The notes beneath the pieces were generated by a model. It ran no database searches. It was not told the DNA's origin and saw only the letters and a list, made by a program, of their open reading frames with translations. From Candidatus Uabimicrobium amorphum (GTDB lineage Bacteria; Planctomycetota; Uabimicrobiia; Uabimicrobiales; Uabimicrobiaceae): 64,000 bases of DNA. Positions 26,767 through 36,136 of the stretch are shown here, piece by piece. A program made the translations under genes and the position numbers. How positions within the stretch are numbered: position 1 is the stretch's first letter; each line of letters starts with the position of its first letter. Location of the stretch: assembly GCF_009002475.1 (NCBI RefSeq), contig NZ_AP019860.1:5222501-5286500 (forward strand). The letters run 5' to 3'.

Positions 26767-29163
26767 ATGAAAAATTTATTGTGCGTGCTGCTGGTATGTA
26801 TGTGTAGTCTCGTTGCGCAAACGATTACCTCCTACACAAAAAATATGAAAAAACACCAGGGGTTTTTTACTTTTTATTGGGAGGAAGACCGCGGGCAATT
26901 GTTTTTGGAAATTGAGAATTTTCAACAACAATTTCTGTATGTGAATTATTTAACCACCGGAGTTGGTTCCAATGACATTGGTTTGGATCGTGGACAACTA
27001 GGGGATAATCGCGTGGTATACTTTTCCAAAGTAGGTGGGAAAGTGTTGCTCATCGAACCCAATTTGAAATATCGCGCTATTACCGAAAACATTCAAGAGC
27101 GCCGTTCCGTAGAGGAAGCGTTTGCTAAATCAGTACTTGCAGGTTTTCATATTGTTGCACGTGAAGATTCGCGGGTTTTGGTGAACGCAAGCCAGTTTTT
27201 TCTTCGCGATGTTCACAATGTTATCGAAGCATTACAGCGTTCGAATCAAGGTAAATATATGTTGGACAAAAATCGCAGTGCGTTATATGTTCCGCGGTGT
27301 AAGAGTTTTCCGCAAAATACCGAAATAGAGGCGTTGTTGACGTTTGCGGGCAAAGCACCGGGCAACTGGGTACGCTCTGTAACTCCTACGCCTACTGCGA
27401 TTACAGTAAGGCAACATCACTCTTTTGTGCAGTTGCCTGACAATAAGTATCGCGTTCGCCATAGCGATCCACGCGGAGGTTTTTTTACCGTGAATTTTGC
27501 CAATTATAGCGCCAAACCACACCAGGATATGAGTACGCGACTTATCCGTCGACATCGCTTGCAAAAGAAGTTTCCACAAAAGAAAATAAGCGAGCCAGTG
27601 AAAGCCATCACCTACTATGTAGATAATGGTATCCCCGAACCCATTAAATCGGCGATTATCGAGGGAGCAAGTTGGTGGAATGAAGCGTTTACCGCGGCAG
27701 GTTATAAAGACGCTTTTCAAGTAAAGATTCTGCCGAAAAATGTCGATCCTCAAGACATTCGTTACAATGTTATTCAGTGGATTCATCGTTCTACGCGTGG
27801 CTGGTCATACGGGCCAGCAGTTGTTGATCCGCGTACCGGTGAAATTATTAAAGCTCATGTTGTTCTCGGTTCGTTGCGGATACGACAGGATTATTTAATT
27901 AGCGAAGGGCTACTTTCGCCTTATGTAGGTAAAGTTGAAAAAGACAATCCGATGTTGAAACTTGCATTGGCAAGATTACGACAACTTGCTGCTCATGAAG
28001 TGGGACATACTTTAGGTTTGCGCCACAACTTTGCGGCAAGTGTCAACGAGCGTGCTTCGGTAATGGACTATCCACACCCCAAGGTCAAAATCAACGAGGA
28101 CAGCAGTTTCGATTTAAGCGACGCCTATGCTGTTGGTATAGGTGAATGGGACAAGGTCGCCATTCAATTTGGTTACCAAACTTTCGTCAAAGACGAACAA
28201 CGCGCGTTGCAAAAGATTCTGAAGCAAGCGCAAGAGTTTTCGTTTATCTCTGACAGTGATGCACGCCCCGCAGGAAGTGCTCACCCATATGCGCATTTAT
28301 GGGACAATGGTAGGTCAGCGGTCAATGAATTGGAACATGTGCTGGAAGTTCGTCGTCTGGCGCTCAAAAGATTTGGGGAAAATAGCATTCCTCCAGGAAC
28401 ACCTTGGGCAAAATTGCACGACGTGTTGGTACCGATTTATTTCTTTCATCGTTATCAAACCGAAGCAGCGGCCAAACTGATCGGAGGTTTGAATTATACC
28501 TATGCCGCGCGCGGTGATGGGCAGTTGGTGACAAAGTTTATTAGCAGCTTTCAACAGAAACGCGCATTGGATATGCTACTAAAAACACTGCATGTCGATC
28601 ACTTAGCGATTTCGGAAAAAATTGTAAAACTGATTCCTCCACGTCCGGAAGAATTACCACAAACAAGAGAGTTGTTACCGCGACGTACAGGCGTTACGTT
28701 TGATCCACTTTCTGCGGCACAAGTCGCCGCTAATTTTACTTTAAGTTTATTATTGAATCCACAGCGCGCATCGCGCTTGGTGGAGTTTCACGCGCGCAAC
28801 CCGTCGCTACCATCTTTGGAGATGGTGATCGATAGCATTTTGCTGAAAACATGGTATAGACCCTTGCCAAAAGACCGTTATGAAGCGCGTATTCATGAAA
28901 TAATCAACGATACGACCTTGACGGCTCTCATTCGCCTAGCAAAAAATGACAATGTACATCCTCAAGTACAGGCAATTGCTGGATATAAGTTAAAAGAATT
29001 GTCTATTTTTCTTGAGGATGAGGTGGAAAATCTCAACATACCTCTGTCAGTAGTGTACTACAGTATACAACGTATGAAATCTATGACCGTAAAAGCCACG
29101 ACGGAATTAAAAATGCCTCCGGGTTCTCCGATTGGTTGTTGCGAAAGTTTACATTTTAAGTGA
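26767..29163 (+). CDS. Secreted zinc metalloprotease (DUF5117/DUF4953-like)
   Basis: A 798-residue protein with a signal peptide (MKNLLCVLLVCMCSLVAQT). The zinc site is HEVGHTLGLRH (His410, Glu411, His414, His420), the extended HExxHxxGxxH form of metzincins. Downstream is SVMDYPHP, a Met-turn-like segment. The surrounding blocks (ITYYVDNGIPEPIKSAI, GASWWNEAFTAAGYKDAF, YNVIQWIHRSTRGWSYGP) match the large DUF5117/DUF4953 protease family of Planctomycetes and Bacteroidetes. It probably degrades extracellular protein. ATG 26767 has GGGGA 8 nt upstream. It is divergent from the SNF2 gene. Confidence 0.92.
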   Translation: MKNLLCVLLVCMCSLVAQTITSYTKNMKKHQGFFTFYWEEDRGQLFLEIENFQQQFLYVNYLTTGVGSNDIGLDRGQLGDNRVVYFSKVGGKVLLIEPNLKYRAITENIQERRSVEEAFAKSVLAGFHIVAREDSRVLVNASQFFLRDVHNVIEALQRSNQGKYMLDKNRSALYVPRCKSFPQNTEIEALLTFAGKAPGNWVRSVTPTPTAITVRQHHSFVQLPDNKYRVRHSDPRGGFFTVNFANYSAKPHQDMSTRLIRRHRLQKKFPQKKISEPVKAITYYVDNGIPEPIKSAIIEGASWWNEAFTAAGYKDAFQVKILPKNVDPQDIRYNVIQWIHRSTRGWSYGPAVVDPRTGEIIKAHVVLGSLRIRQDYLISEGLLSPYVGKVEKDNPMLKLALARLRQLAAHEVGHTLGLRHNFAASVNERASVMDYPHPKVKINEDSSFDLSDAYAVGIGEWDKVAIQFGYQTFVKDEQRALQKILKQAQEFSFISDSDARPAGSAHPYAHLWDNGRSAVNELEHVLEVRRLALKRFGENSIPPGTPWAKLHDVLVPIYFFHRYQTEAAAKLIGGLNYTYAARGDGQLVTKFISSFQQKRALDMLLKTLHVDHLAISEKIVKLIPPRPEELPQTRELLPRRTGVTFDPLSAAQVAANFTLSLLLNPQRASRLVEFHARNPSLPSLEMVIDSILLKTWYRPLPKDRYEARIHEIINDTTLTALIRLAKNDNVHPQVQAIAGYKLKELSIFLEDEVENLNIPLSVVYYSIQRMKSMTVKATTELKMPPGSPIGCCESLHFK

Positions 29164-29170
29164 TGAAAAA

Positions 29171-29516
29171 ATGAATAAATACATACTGATTATTGTTGTT
29201 CTCCTAGGTTTCACGTACACCTCGGAAGAGGAATACCAATATGTGGTGGCAACGATCGAATATTTACAGAAAAAATACCCCAAACTCGTTCGTCGCGTTT
29301 CGATTGGTAAATCTGTGGAAAAGCGCGACTTAACCGTATTGCGTATCAGTGCCGCCGAAGAAGATAATGTGCCATCTCTGTATCTGGGATCGTCTATTCA
29401 CGGTCATGAGCTTAGTCATCGGCCTGGACTTTACGTTTGTGGAAAATGGAGTTGTTTACTTATGGCAAATATGTGGGGACGTAAAGCGTAACAAGCCTGT
29501 TTTTGAAAAAAATTAG
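29171..29516 (+). pseudogene. Truncated M14 zinc-carboxypeptidase remnant
   Basis: The intact reading frame (29171-29491, 106 aa) starts with a signal peptide and then the beginning of an M14 carboxypeptidase: YQYVVATIEYLQKKYPKLV, VSIGKSVEKRDLTVLRIS and YLGSSIHGHE, where HxxE supplies two zinc ligands. It then ends in an unrelated short tail. The rest of the catalytic domain (the second His ligand, substrate Arg/Asn and catalytic Glu) is missing. Another frame just after the break reads DFTFVENGVVYLWQICGDVK and stops at 29516, which could be a fused leftover of the 3' end. It is most likely an internal deletion of a former gene following the metalloprotease. Confidence 0.65.
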
Positions 29517-29557
29517 CAGAATATTCATCACAATTGCCAGCGAACCAGGGATCTATT

Positions 29558-30634
29558 ATGCAAAATACATCTATATACAACGGACGTTATCAGATAATTA
29601 AAAAACTTGGTGAAGGAGGAATGGGGGCGGTATATCACGCCTACGATAAAAAATTACAACGTGAAGTGGCTTTAAAGTTTTTGCTGGGAACTATCAGTAA
29701 AAAAGACGTCAAAAGATTGCAGCGTGAAACGCGATTGATGGCAACGATGAACCACCCCAATGTCGTAAATGTTTACGATAGAATAGACGATCCCAAAAGT
29801 CCATGTATCGTAATGGAACTTATCGACGGCGTCGCGTTGTCGGAGTTTGTCAAAAGCAATAAAATGACGGTGAGAGCAATTACGAACCTCATGATCAAGG
29901 TCATTAAAGCCATTGCTTACATTCATGAACTGGGAATTGTACATCGCGATCTAAAACTGGCAAATATAATGATCGATAGTAGTGGTGAACCAAAAATCAT
30001 GGACTTTGGTTTAGCAAAAGTAGCCGATTCCAAAAGTCAGTTGTCGAAAACTGGGTCGATCATCGGAAGTGTACATTACATGCCGCCAGAACAAGCGCAG
30101 GGAAATATTGATGAAGTGGACCACCGTAGTGATATTTATGCTTTGGGAGCAATTCTTTATGAACTTCTTACGGAAAAGAAACTTTTTACGGGAAGTTCGT
30201 TAAATATTCTATTTCAAATACTCAATGAGAGTCCAGAAAAACCGAGTAAAATTAAGCAACGTGTTCCACGAGACTTAGAGTTTATTTGTTTGAAATGCTT
30301 AGAAAAGAAAAAGAAAAATCGTTATCAGAGTACAAAAGAACTTGTGAATGATTTAGTGCTTTTCCAACAAGGCAAACCTATTAACGCCAAGAGATCACAT
30401 ATAGCGAAGATACTAAAAAACGTTGGTTTCGCTATTACTCTTTGCGTTGTGGCAGTTGCCACGATTTTCTTTTTAAAATCTCCAACTATCTTACAAGTGA
30501 TATCTTCTCCTTATGAGAATTATTCACCTAATCACTATAGCATAAGTTTTTCTTGCAGAGTCACAAATGACATAAAAAAAATATTTATACAAAAAAATCT
30601 CCTAGTGCTCATGGTTCTTTTCAATTGGAGTTAA
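29558..30634 (+). CDS. Serine/threonine protein kinase with membrane anchor (N-terminal part of a frameshifted kinase-propeller gene)
   Basis: A 358-residue product. The Hanks-type kinase domain (about 10-275) is complete: GEGGMGAVYHAYD, VALKF (Lys40), HRDLKLANI (129-137), DFGLAK (149-154), and GSVHYMPPEQ in the activation segment. A membrane helix follows at about 288-306. After that an extracytoplasmic segment (SPYENYSPNHYSISF...VTNDIKKIFI) resembles the start of a beta-sandwich, but the frame then runs into nonsense and stops at 30634. The continuation is found in the -1 frame from the A7 tract at 30591, leading into the beta-propeller. ATG 29558 has AGGG 8 nt upstream. Confidence 0.88.
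   Translation: MQNTSIYNGRYQIIKKLGEGGMGAVYHAYDKKLQREVALKFLLGTISKKDVKRLQRETRLMATMNHPNVVNVYDRIDDPKSPCIVMELIDGVALSEFVKSNKMTVRAITNLMIKVIKAIAYIHELGIVHRDLKLANIMIDSSGEPKIMDFGLAKVADSKSQLSKTGSIIGSVHYMPPEQAQGNIDEVDHRSDIYALGAILYELLTEKKLFTGSSLNILFQILNESPEKPSKIKQRVPRDLEFICLKCLEKKKKNRYQSTKELVNDLVLFQQGKPINAKRSHIAKILKNVGFAITLCVVAVATIFFLKSPTILQVISSPYENYSPNHYSISFSCRVTNDIKKIFIQKNLLVLMVLFNWS
30591..30597 (+). other. A7 tract: frameshift between kinase and beta-propeller
   Basis: The bases C-AAAAAAA-T lie where coding sense passes from the kinase frame to the -1 frame. In the kinase frame the codons are CAA-AAA-AAT, so A-AAA-AAT forms a potential -1 slippery heptamer. Reading on in the new frame gives KKSPSAHGSFQLELRVENDD, which continues the beta-sandwich without a stop. 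It could be programmed slippage, a real one-base indel, or a sequencing/assembly error in a homopolymer. Confidence 0.7.
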
Positions 30635-31971
30635 GGGTCGAAAACGATGATTTATTTTTACCTGTAGGTAACAAATTTCCTATGGGTAGTCGTGCGGATT
30701 TACAGGACAATATTTTATCGCTAAAGTCAACTGTGGATTTTGGTGTAAATGAATTTTCGGTTAAAATACTCGATTGTTGTGACGAGATACAAGAGAAAAA
30801 ATGGCGGATTCACCACAAACAGCCGCAAAAAAGATATGAAATTTTTCGCGGTGACTTTAGACGCAGCGGAAAGTATGATAGCAAAGATGTTGATTCTAAA
30901 CCTTTGAGTATAACAAAATATAAAGGAGTATACCGTTGTACGCCCACTGTAGTGGATGACGTTGTTTACTATGGGAATAAGACATCGTTTCGTGCTGTTC
31001 AATTTGAACAAGGTAAAGTAATTTGGGAAGTTCCCTTGCTGCGCAAAAATGACTACAATTACACTGTGACTTGGTACGAAGGTCTTCTCTTTGTTAGTGT
31101 TGATAATTCACTGCACTGTTTAGATGCTCAAAGCGGTAAGACTAAATGGGTTTATACTGTGAAAGGAGAGCCTGTTGACGGTCCTCCTTACATTGTTCGT
31201 TTTCCTGTTGCGGTAAATGGCATTGTCTTTTTTTCTTGTGATAAATATTTTCATGCACTGGATATTGATAGTTGTAAACTTTTGTGGTTGAAAAAGTACT
31301 CGAAAATAAAAACCTTGGCGACGGTATGTGTAAAACGCAATATTGTATATTTTGGCGAAGGAGATAGTCAAACAACTCTACACGGTTTAGATATGCTATC
31401 GGGAAAAGAGGTAGAGAGTTTTTCACTACCTAAAATCTGGTGGTCTTCGCCGGCATTACAGGGCGATAAAATATACATTGCGAGTTTTGAAGGCAGCGTT
31501 TTTGTTATTGATACGACACTTCAGTCGGTAAAGAGAAAGAAGTTACATCTTAATGAGAGAGAGTTGGCGAAACTGTATCCTGTGAGGGAATGGTTTTTAC
31601 TTAGAGGTAAGCGTATAAGATTGAATGCGCGTTTGGCGATAGATGATTCAATACAGTACATGAGTGTTTCCACACATGGTTTATTACAAGCATTTGATCT
31701 AAATAACAAGGACGCTCCGTTGTGGACGTATCGATTGGTAAAAGAGTCTTTGTCAAAAAAACGCGAATATGTAATGACTTCGCCGATCATTACTGATAAT
31801 AACATTTATGTGGCGGCATTGAAATGTATATACGCATTGAAAAAGCAAGGAGACAAAGAACCAAAATTGTTGTGGAAATTACAAACGGAGGGAAATCTTT
31901 GTGAACCAGTGATAAAAGACGGGACTTTATTTTGTGCGAGTACCGATGGTAACCTTTATGTTTTAAAGTAG
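30625..31971 (+). CDS. PQQ-like beta-propeller (C-terminal part of the kinase-propeller gene)
   Basis: A 448-residue region if begun at TTG 30625, but the reading frame is open from 30571 and probably continues the kinase protein through the A7 tract. Residues 1-60 finish a beta-sandwich (LRVENDDLFLPVGNKF, NEFSVKILD). Then come about seven to eight PQQ-type blades with the YxxxxxGxxxALDxxxGxxxW pattern: LFVSVDNSLHCLDAQSGKTKW, VFFSCDKYFHALDIDSCKLLW, IYIASFEGSVFVIDT and LFCASTDGNLYVL. In planctomycetes kinase-TM-propeller proteins are common, with the propeller as external sensor. No ribosome site precedes the TTG, which supports a single split gene. Confidence 0.85.
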   Translation: MELRVENDDLFLPVGNKFPMGSRADLQDNILSLKSTVDFGVNEFSVKILDCCDEIQEKKWRIHHKQPQKRYEIFRGDFRRSGKYDSKDVDSKPLSITKYKGVYRCTPTVVDDVVYYGNKTSFRAVQFEQGKVIWEVPLLRKNDYNYTVTWYEGLLFVSVDNSLHCLDAQSGKTKWVYTVKGEPVDGPPYIVRFPVAVNGIVFFSCDKYFHALDIDSCKLLWLKKYSKIKTLATVCVKRNIVYFGEGDSQTTLHGLDMLSGKEVESFSLPKIWWSSPALQGDKIYIASFEGSVFVIDTTLQSVKRKKLHLNERELAKLYPVREWFLLRGKRIRLNARLAIDDSIQYMSVSTHGLLQAFDLNNKDAPLWTYRLVKESLSKKREYVMTSPIITDNNIYVAALKCIYALKKQGDKEPKLLWKLQTEGNLCEPVIKDGTLFCASTDGNLYVLK

Positions 31972-31994
31972 AGATCACTGCGGTGATCTCTACT
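31967..31994. terminator. 12-bp perfect stem-loop, bidirectional
   Basis: AGTAGAGATCAC-TGCG-GTGATCTCTACT is a perfect inverted repeat that includes the propeller stop codon and lies 6 nt from the end of the convergent HEAT-repeat gene. It probably terminates or protects both transcripts. Confidence 0.8.
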
Positions 31995-32000
31995 CAATGG

Positions 32001-34625
32001 CTACTCGACGACAAAAAATACTACACAATCTTCATTGGCATTCATACCTTTGCATTCCACATGAGCAACGCTTTTTACATCGCCTATTTGCAAGGCTTTT
32101 GTATCAATCTCAAAACGTTTCTCGTCTTTTACTTTTAGATTATCTATCGTAAATAACATTTGATCACATTGTAGTTGTGGGGCAATGATGGCCACAACGA
32201 TATCTTTTGCGTCTACCTCTCCGATATTTTGAACGATAATTTCACAAGTAAATTTCTCGTTCCGTGTTACCTGTTGTGGACCACGGTGAATGATCTTTAG
32301 TTTCGGTGCTTGTTGCCAAGTAATACAACCTTTGGCTTGATGCTTCTTTTGTTGGTGCACTGCTTCTACGCTAAAACATTGTTCGCCAATTTTTGAGGAG
32401 GCAATGAGAATGCTAAACGTCGCTTGTTCTCCCACCGGAATAATGTCTTGTACTCCGACAATAGAGTTTTCTTTTACTGTCGCTTGGGAAATATCATGCG
32501 AGATGATTTTGTTCTGTGGTAAAAAATTCGCGTGGAGTTTTATGTCTTCTAAATCTTTGTTTCCTGTGTTGGAGACGGTTACGTTGATGAGAGCTTGCCC
32601 TTCAATAGAACAGCGTGACTCATTTTCTATGGCAATACGGAAATCTTTTTTAGCAATTTTGCAGCAAAACTTTTTGGTCACTAGTGGGTGGTTTGCGCTA
32701 TTTATGTTGATTTCGCAACATTGTTCGCCAGGCATTGTGGCGATAACTTTGGTATTAATTATTTTTTCTTCACCGGCTTTGATAACACCTATGGGAAAAA
32801 CTAAATTTTGTTCTGCACTTTCGTGTGAAAAGCCATCAGGCAATGCGAAAGAGGCAACCACTTCATGTGCTTCACCGTTTCCGGTGTTTTTTACACGTAG
32901 TTGATAGCTAAAAGGTGAGGCAATATTTTGATGTTTTGGGCCACTGATGGTTGCTTGTAGCTGGGGCTCGCCAATGATGACGCTACTACGATTTGCTGGA
33001 GTGGCTTTGACAAAAGAAAAAAACGATTGTTTTCCGCCGGCGGTTGGCATGAGCCATACGCGAATATTTTTATTTTCTCCTTGAGGAATAACATCGTATC
33101 GCCATGTTAAACTTTGTCCGTTGACTTCTGGGAATGGTTCGCTACGCAGATATGTCACTGTTTTGGGAATGACTACTGTAATTTTGACTTGGGCAACATC
33201 GGTAGATGCATGAGCTTTTAAGTGATAAACCATGGGAACTTTAACTGTTCCTTTTTGGGTTTGCGAGGTCAATGTCACGAGTTGTTGTGGTGGAAGTTGT
33301 GTCGCGACAACAGTCTTTTTTGCTGTTTTGTCGTTTTGTTTGTTGCGTACAATGTCGTTTTGTTTGTTGCGTACAATGTCGTTTTGTTTGTTGGGGGTTA
33401 CTTCAACTTGGGGCGCAGGCTTTACCACCTCTGTATTCGATAAATTGTTGGTACTTTTGAGAATTTGTATTTGTTTGCCGTCGCCAAAAATGGTGACTTC
33501 ATAACTCGATTTATCGGGATTTTCCTGTATTTGTTTCAGTAGTACATTGCGCTCTTCTTCTGCTAGAGAATCCATATTTTCCATGAGGAAGTCATTACTA
33601 AAAGTTGTATTTTTTGCCAAAAGAAAATCTACCAAGTAGCGCGAGTTGGTATGGTGAAGATGAATAAACGTGACGAAATGGTGATAGTAGCGCTCTTTGA
33701 TTTGAGAAAAAATGTAGTGGAGTTGTCCATTATTTTGCAGTACTTTTCCTAAAAAAAGAGGTATATTTTTGGGATATATTTTTAGTTTTTGAGCGATGGG
33801 AAACTTTTTGGCGTTTTTCACTTCCGAGCTAAAAAATAAATCGCGTAATTGCTCTTGTCCTAAGTTGGCGATGTCATGTTCATGTACCGATGTTACCCAG
33901 GAAAACCATGCGTACTTATCTGCAGGTAAGTTGACCTTGGTTATTTTTTGTAAAAATTGACCTATTTCTTCCTTTAAACTCGAAGTCTCTAAGGTCGGGG
34001 CTACTTCGGCCACGAAGGCAGCCAACATATCGCTACTGATGGAATCCCATCGTTTTTGGTGGTATGTTATATAACTATTGAGTACGACACGCATGTATTC
34101 AGGTTTACTGTTTTGCAAATGTTCATTTAAAACGTGAATATCGTTTGTCTCAAAAGAGAGTGCAATCATTCCACCCAGATAACACTGTATTTCTGGATCT
34201 TTTTCCAAATTGTATGCGCGCTTTATTTTGTCAATACGTAAGTTCTCTCTGTTCATAAGAGCAAGCGCGGTTTCGCGGCGTACTTGTTGACTGCTATCTT
34301 CCAAGGTAATGTATAGTATTTCATCTATGGTGCTTTGGTCGTTGAAATCTTTACCTAAATTTCGTAAGACGATAATGGCATTTTGGCGAACATCCAGGGA
34401 GATAGAAGAAAAACACTCTATAAACTCTTGTGGTATGTCTTGCTGTTTGACAAAAGACTGCGCCAAATATTGATTGAGAAATGCGTTGTTTTTTGCCTTC
34501 GATGAGGTGATTTTTTTGTGCCATTTAGCGGTAGCAGACTTTTTTAACACCACATATTTTACGACAACCACAGCGAGCCCCAAAAAAATTAGCGACATAA
34601 CTATGGGTAAAATTTTCTTTTTCAT
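32001..34625 (-). CDS. Membrane-anchored HEAT-repeat protein with CARDB/DUF11-like domains
   Basis: An 874-residue protein. An N-terminal membrane anchor (about 5-26) is followed by HEAT-like helical repeats to about residue 400 (QNAIIVLRNLGKDFNDQSTIDEIL, VRRETALALMNREN). A low-complexity linker with KQNDIVRN repeats comes next. Then four beta-sandwich domains resemble CARDB/DUF11 repeats (VTVSNTGNKDLEDIKLHANF, LRVKNTGNGEAHEVVASFALPDG, IIVQNIGEVDAKDIVVAIIAP). It is probably an outward-facing adhesion or scaffold protein. ATG 34625 has GGAG 7 nt upstream, and the anchor begins right after it. The gene follows the MATE pump by 25 nt. Confidence 0.85.
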   Translation of the reverse strand: MKKKILPIVMSLIFLGLAVVVVKYVVLKKSATAKWHKKITSSKAKNNAFLNQYLAQSFVKQQDIPQEFIECFSSISLDVRQNAIIVLRNLGKDFNDQSTIDEILYITLEDSSQQVRRETALALMNRENLRIDKIKRAYNLEKDPEIQCYLGGMIALSFETNDIHVLNEHLQNSKPEYMRVVLNSYITYHQKRWDSISSDMLAAFVAEVAPTLETSSLKEEIGQFLQKITKVNLPADKYAWFSWVTSVHEHDIANLGQEQLRDLFFSSEVKNAKKFPIAQKLKIYPKNIPLFLGKVLQNNGQLHYIFSQIKERYYHHFVTFIHLHHTNSRYLVDFLLAKNTTFSNDFLMENMDSLAEEERNVLLKQIQENPDKSSYEVTIFGDGKQIQILKSTNNLSNTEVVKPAPQVEVTPNKQNDIVRNKQNDIVRNKQNDKTAKKTVVATQLPPQQLVTLTSQTQKGTVKVPMVYHLKAHASTDVAQVKITVVIPKTVTYLRSEPFPEVNGQSLTWRYDVIPQGENKNIRVWLMPTAGGKQSFFSFVKATPANRSSVIIGEPQLQATISGPKHQNIASPFSYQLRVKNTGNGEAHEVVASFALPDGFSHESAEQNLVFPIGVIKAGEEKIINTKVIATMPGEQCCEININSANHPLVTKKFCCKIAKKDFRIAIENESRCSIEGQALINVTVSNTGNKDLEDIKLHANFLPQNKIISHDISQATVKENSIVGVQDIIPVGEQATFSILIASSKIGEQCFSVEAVHQQKKHQAKGCITWQQAPKLKIIHRGPQQVTRNEKFTCEIIVQNIGEVDAKDIVVAIIAPQLQCDQMLFTIDNLKVKDEKRFEIDTKALQIGDVKSVAHVECKGMNANEDCVVFFVVE
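33331..33393. repeat. 24-bp coding tandem repeat (KQNDIVRN)
   Basis: Units 33331-33354 and 33355-33378 are identical and a third is partial (33379-33393). On the minus strand they encode NKQNDIVR repeats in the linker between HEAT and CARDB-like parts. Exact identity implies recent slippage; the copy number changes linker length in frame. Confidence 0.9.
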
Positions 34626-34650
34626 AACGCACTCCCACATTTCACAGTTC

Positions 34651-36045
34651 TTAGTCATTATCAATTGTATTATGCGCTTGTACCAAATTCGCATCATTTT
34701 GTCTACGAATATTTTGCATCACAAAGTATAAGCGCATACTGAGAAGTATGGCTGCGACACTTAATCCACTCACAAGTCCAATCCAAAAACCATTTGCTCC
34801 TAAAGGATTTTCCATCGACAAACCTAGAAAATAACCTAAGGGGATGGCAACGCCCCAATAGGAAAAAAAAGTCATAACCATGGGAATTCGCGTATCTTTG
34901 TATCCGCGTAACGAGCATGCGACACTCACCTGAATCGCATCGGAAACTTGAAATAATGCAGCGTAAAACATGAGATCTACAGCGTATTTGATGACCAATG
35001 GATCATTTGTATACATATTGGCGATGACAAATGCCAAAAAATAAATAATACAGGCGTTCACCAACGCAATACAAAACGCTAACAATACTCCTGCAAAACA
35101 AGTGGTTTTCGCTTTTTCGAAACTACCTTCTCCTAGATTGTGTCCAATGCGAATTGTAGCTCCTAATCCTACGCTAAGTGGTAGCATGAACAATATGGAC
35201 GCGACGTTCATGGATATTTGGTGTGCGGCTACCTCTTTCGGGCCAATAGAAGCCACAAAGATCGCGACGATGGAAAAAGAACTCGCTTCGGCGAGTATTG
35301 CCGCACCAATAGGAAAACCCAAACGCACAAGCTTCGTCAACTCTGCAAAATTGGGTAAGTATAACTTGGCAAATAGCGAAAAAGAGGCGAGATGTTCATC
35401 CTTGTGTATGTAATGATACATAAAAATCACGGTGATGAATATTGCGATGGTAGAAGCCCAGCCACACCCAACGCCTCCTAAACGCGGAAATCCCCACTTT
35501 CCATATATCAAGACGTAGTTTGCAATAATGTTGACAACGAGAGTTATACTAGAAGCCACAAAGACCGGACGCGTATAGCCGAGTCCTTCACAGTAACTAC
35601 GCATAACAAAAAAAATGGCAAGTAGAGGTGCCCCCCATGAGATTGCGTACAAATATTTTACGGCAAGAGGAATAATAACGGGATCCACCTTAACCCACTG
35701 TAATAATGGTTCGGCATTTTGTAGTACAACAACGCCAAAAATACCCAGAAAAATCGCCAAGTATAAGCCTTGTTGAACCACAAGTGGTATATCTTTGGAA
35801 TTGTTTGCTCCACGCAAATGAGCAATGCTGGGGGTAACCGACATTAAAACTCCGGTGATAAAAAGAGTCGTAATAAACCACATACTACCACCAACGGAAA
35901 CAGCTGCTAAGTCTAAGGCACTAACATTTCCTGCCATAATCGCGTCAACTACGCTGATGGAGGCTTGAGTAATTTGTGCTAAAGCAAGAGGAGTAACAAT
36001 CGGAATGAGTTTGCGTATTTCTTCCCGTATTTTTTGTGTGTTCAT
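34651..36045 (-). CDS. MATE-family multidrug efflux transporter (NorM-like)
   Basis: A 464-residue protein with 12 membrane helices in two homologous halves. Typical MATE segments are seen: PIVTPLALAQITQASISVVDAIMAG near the N-terminus, SWGAPLLAIFFVMRSYCEGLGYTRP and GFPIGAAILAEASSFSIV. The family exports drugs and metabolites using Na+ or H+ gradients. The length is normal. It is probably co-transcribed with the downstream HEAT-repeat gene. Confidence 0.95.
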   Translation of the reverse strand: MNTQKIREEIRKLIPIVTPLALAQITQASISVVDAIMAGNVSALDLAAVSVGGSMWFITTLFITGVLMSVTPSIAHLRGANNSKDIPLVVQQGLYLAIFLGIFGVVVLQNAEPLLQWVKVDPVIIPLAVKYLYAISWGAPLLAIFFVMRSYCEGLGYTRPVFVASSITLVVNIIANYVLIYGKWGFPRLGGVGCGWASTIAIFITVIFMYHYIHKDEHLASFSLFAKLYLPNFAELTKLVRLGFPIGAAILAEASSFSIVAIFVASIGPKEVAAHQISMNVASILFMLPLSVGLGATIRIGHNLGEGSFEKAKTTCFAGVLLAFCIALVNACIIYFLAFVIANMYTNDPLVIKYAVDLMFYAALFQVSDAIQVSVACSLRGYKDTRIPMVMTFFSYWGVAIPLGYFLGLSMENPLGANGFWIGLVSGLSVAAILLSMRLYFVMQNIRRQNDANLVQAHNTIDND

Positions 36046-36083
36046 AAAAGATACTTTTTTGAGGGTGTAGGGAATGAGGGCTC

Positions 36084-36109
36084 GTCATCTCCACAAAAGT
36101 GGAGATGAC
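36084..36109. terminator. 11-bp stem-loop downstream of the DUF4340 gene
   Basis: GTCATCTCCAC-AAAA-GTGGAGATGAC is a perfect stem with a 4-nt loop, placed between the DUF4340 stop (36137) and the MATE start (36045). It likely ends the gld-DUF4340 transcript; there is no clear T run. Confidence 0.75.
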
Positions 36110-36136
36110 AACTTGGTGTAGGACAAATTTGTGATA

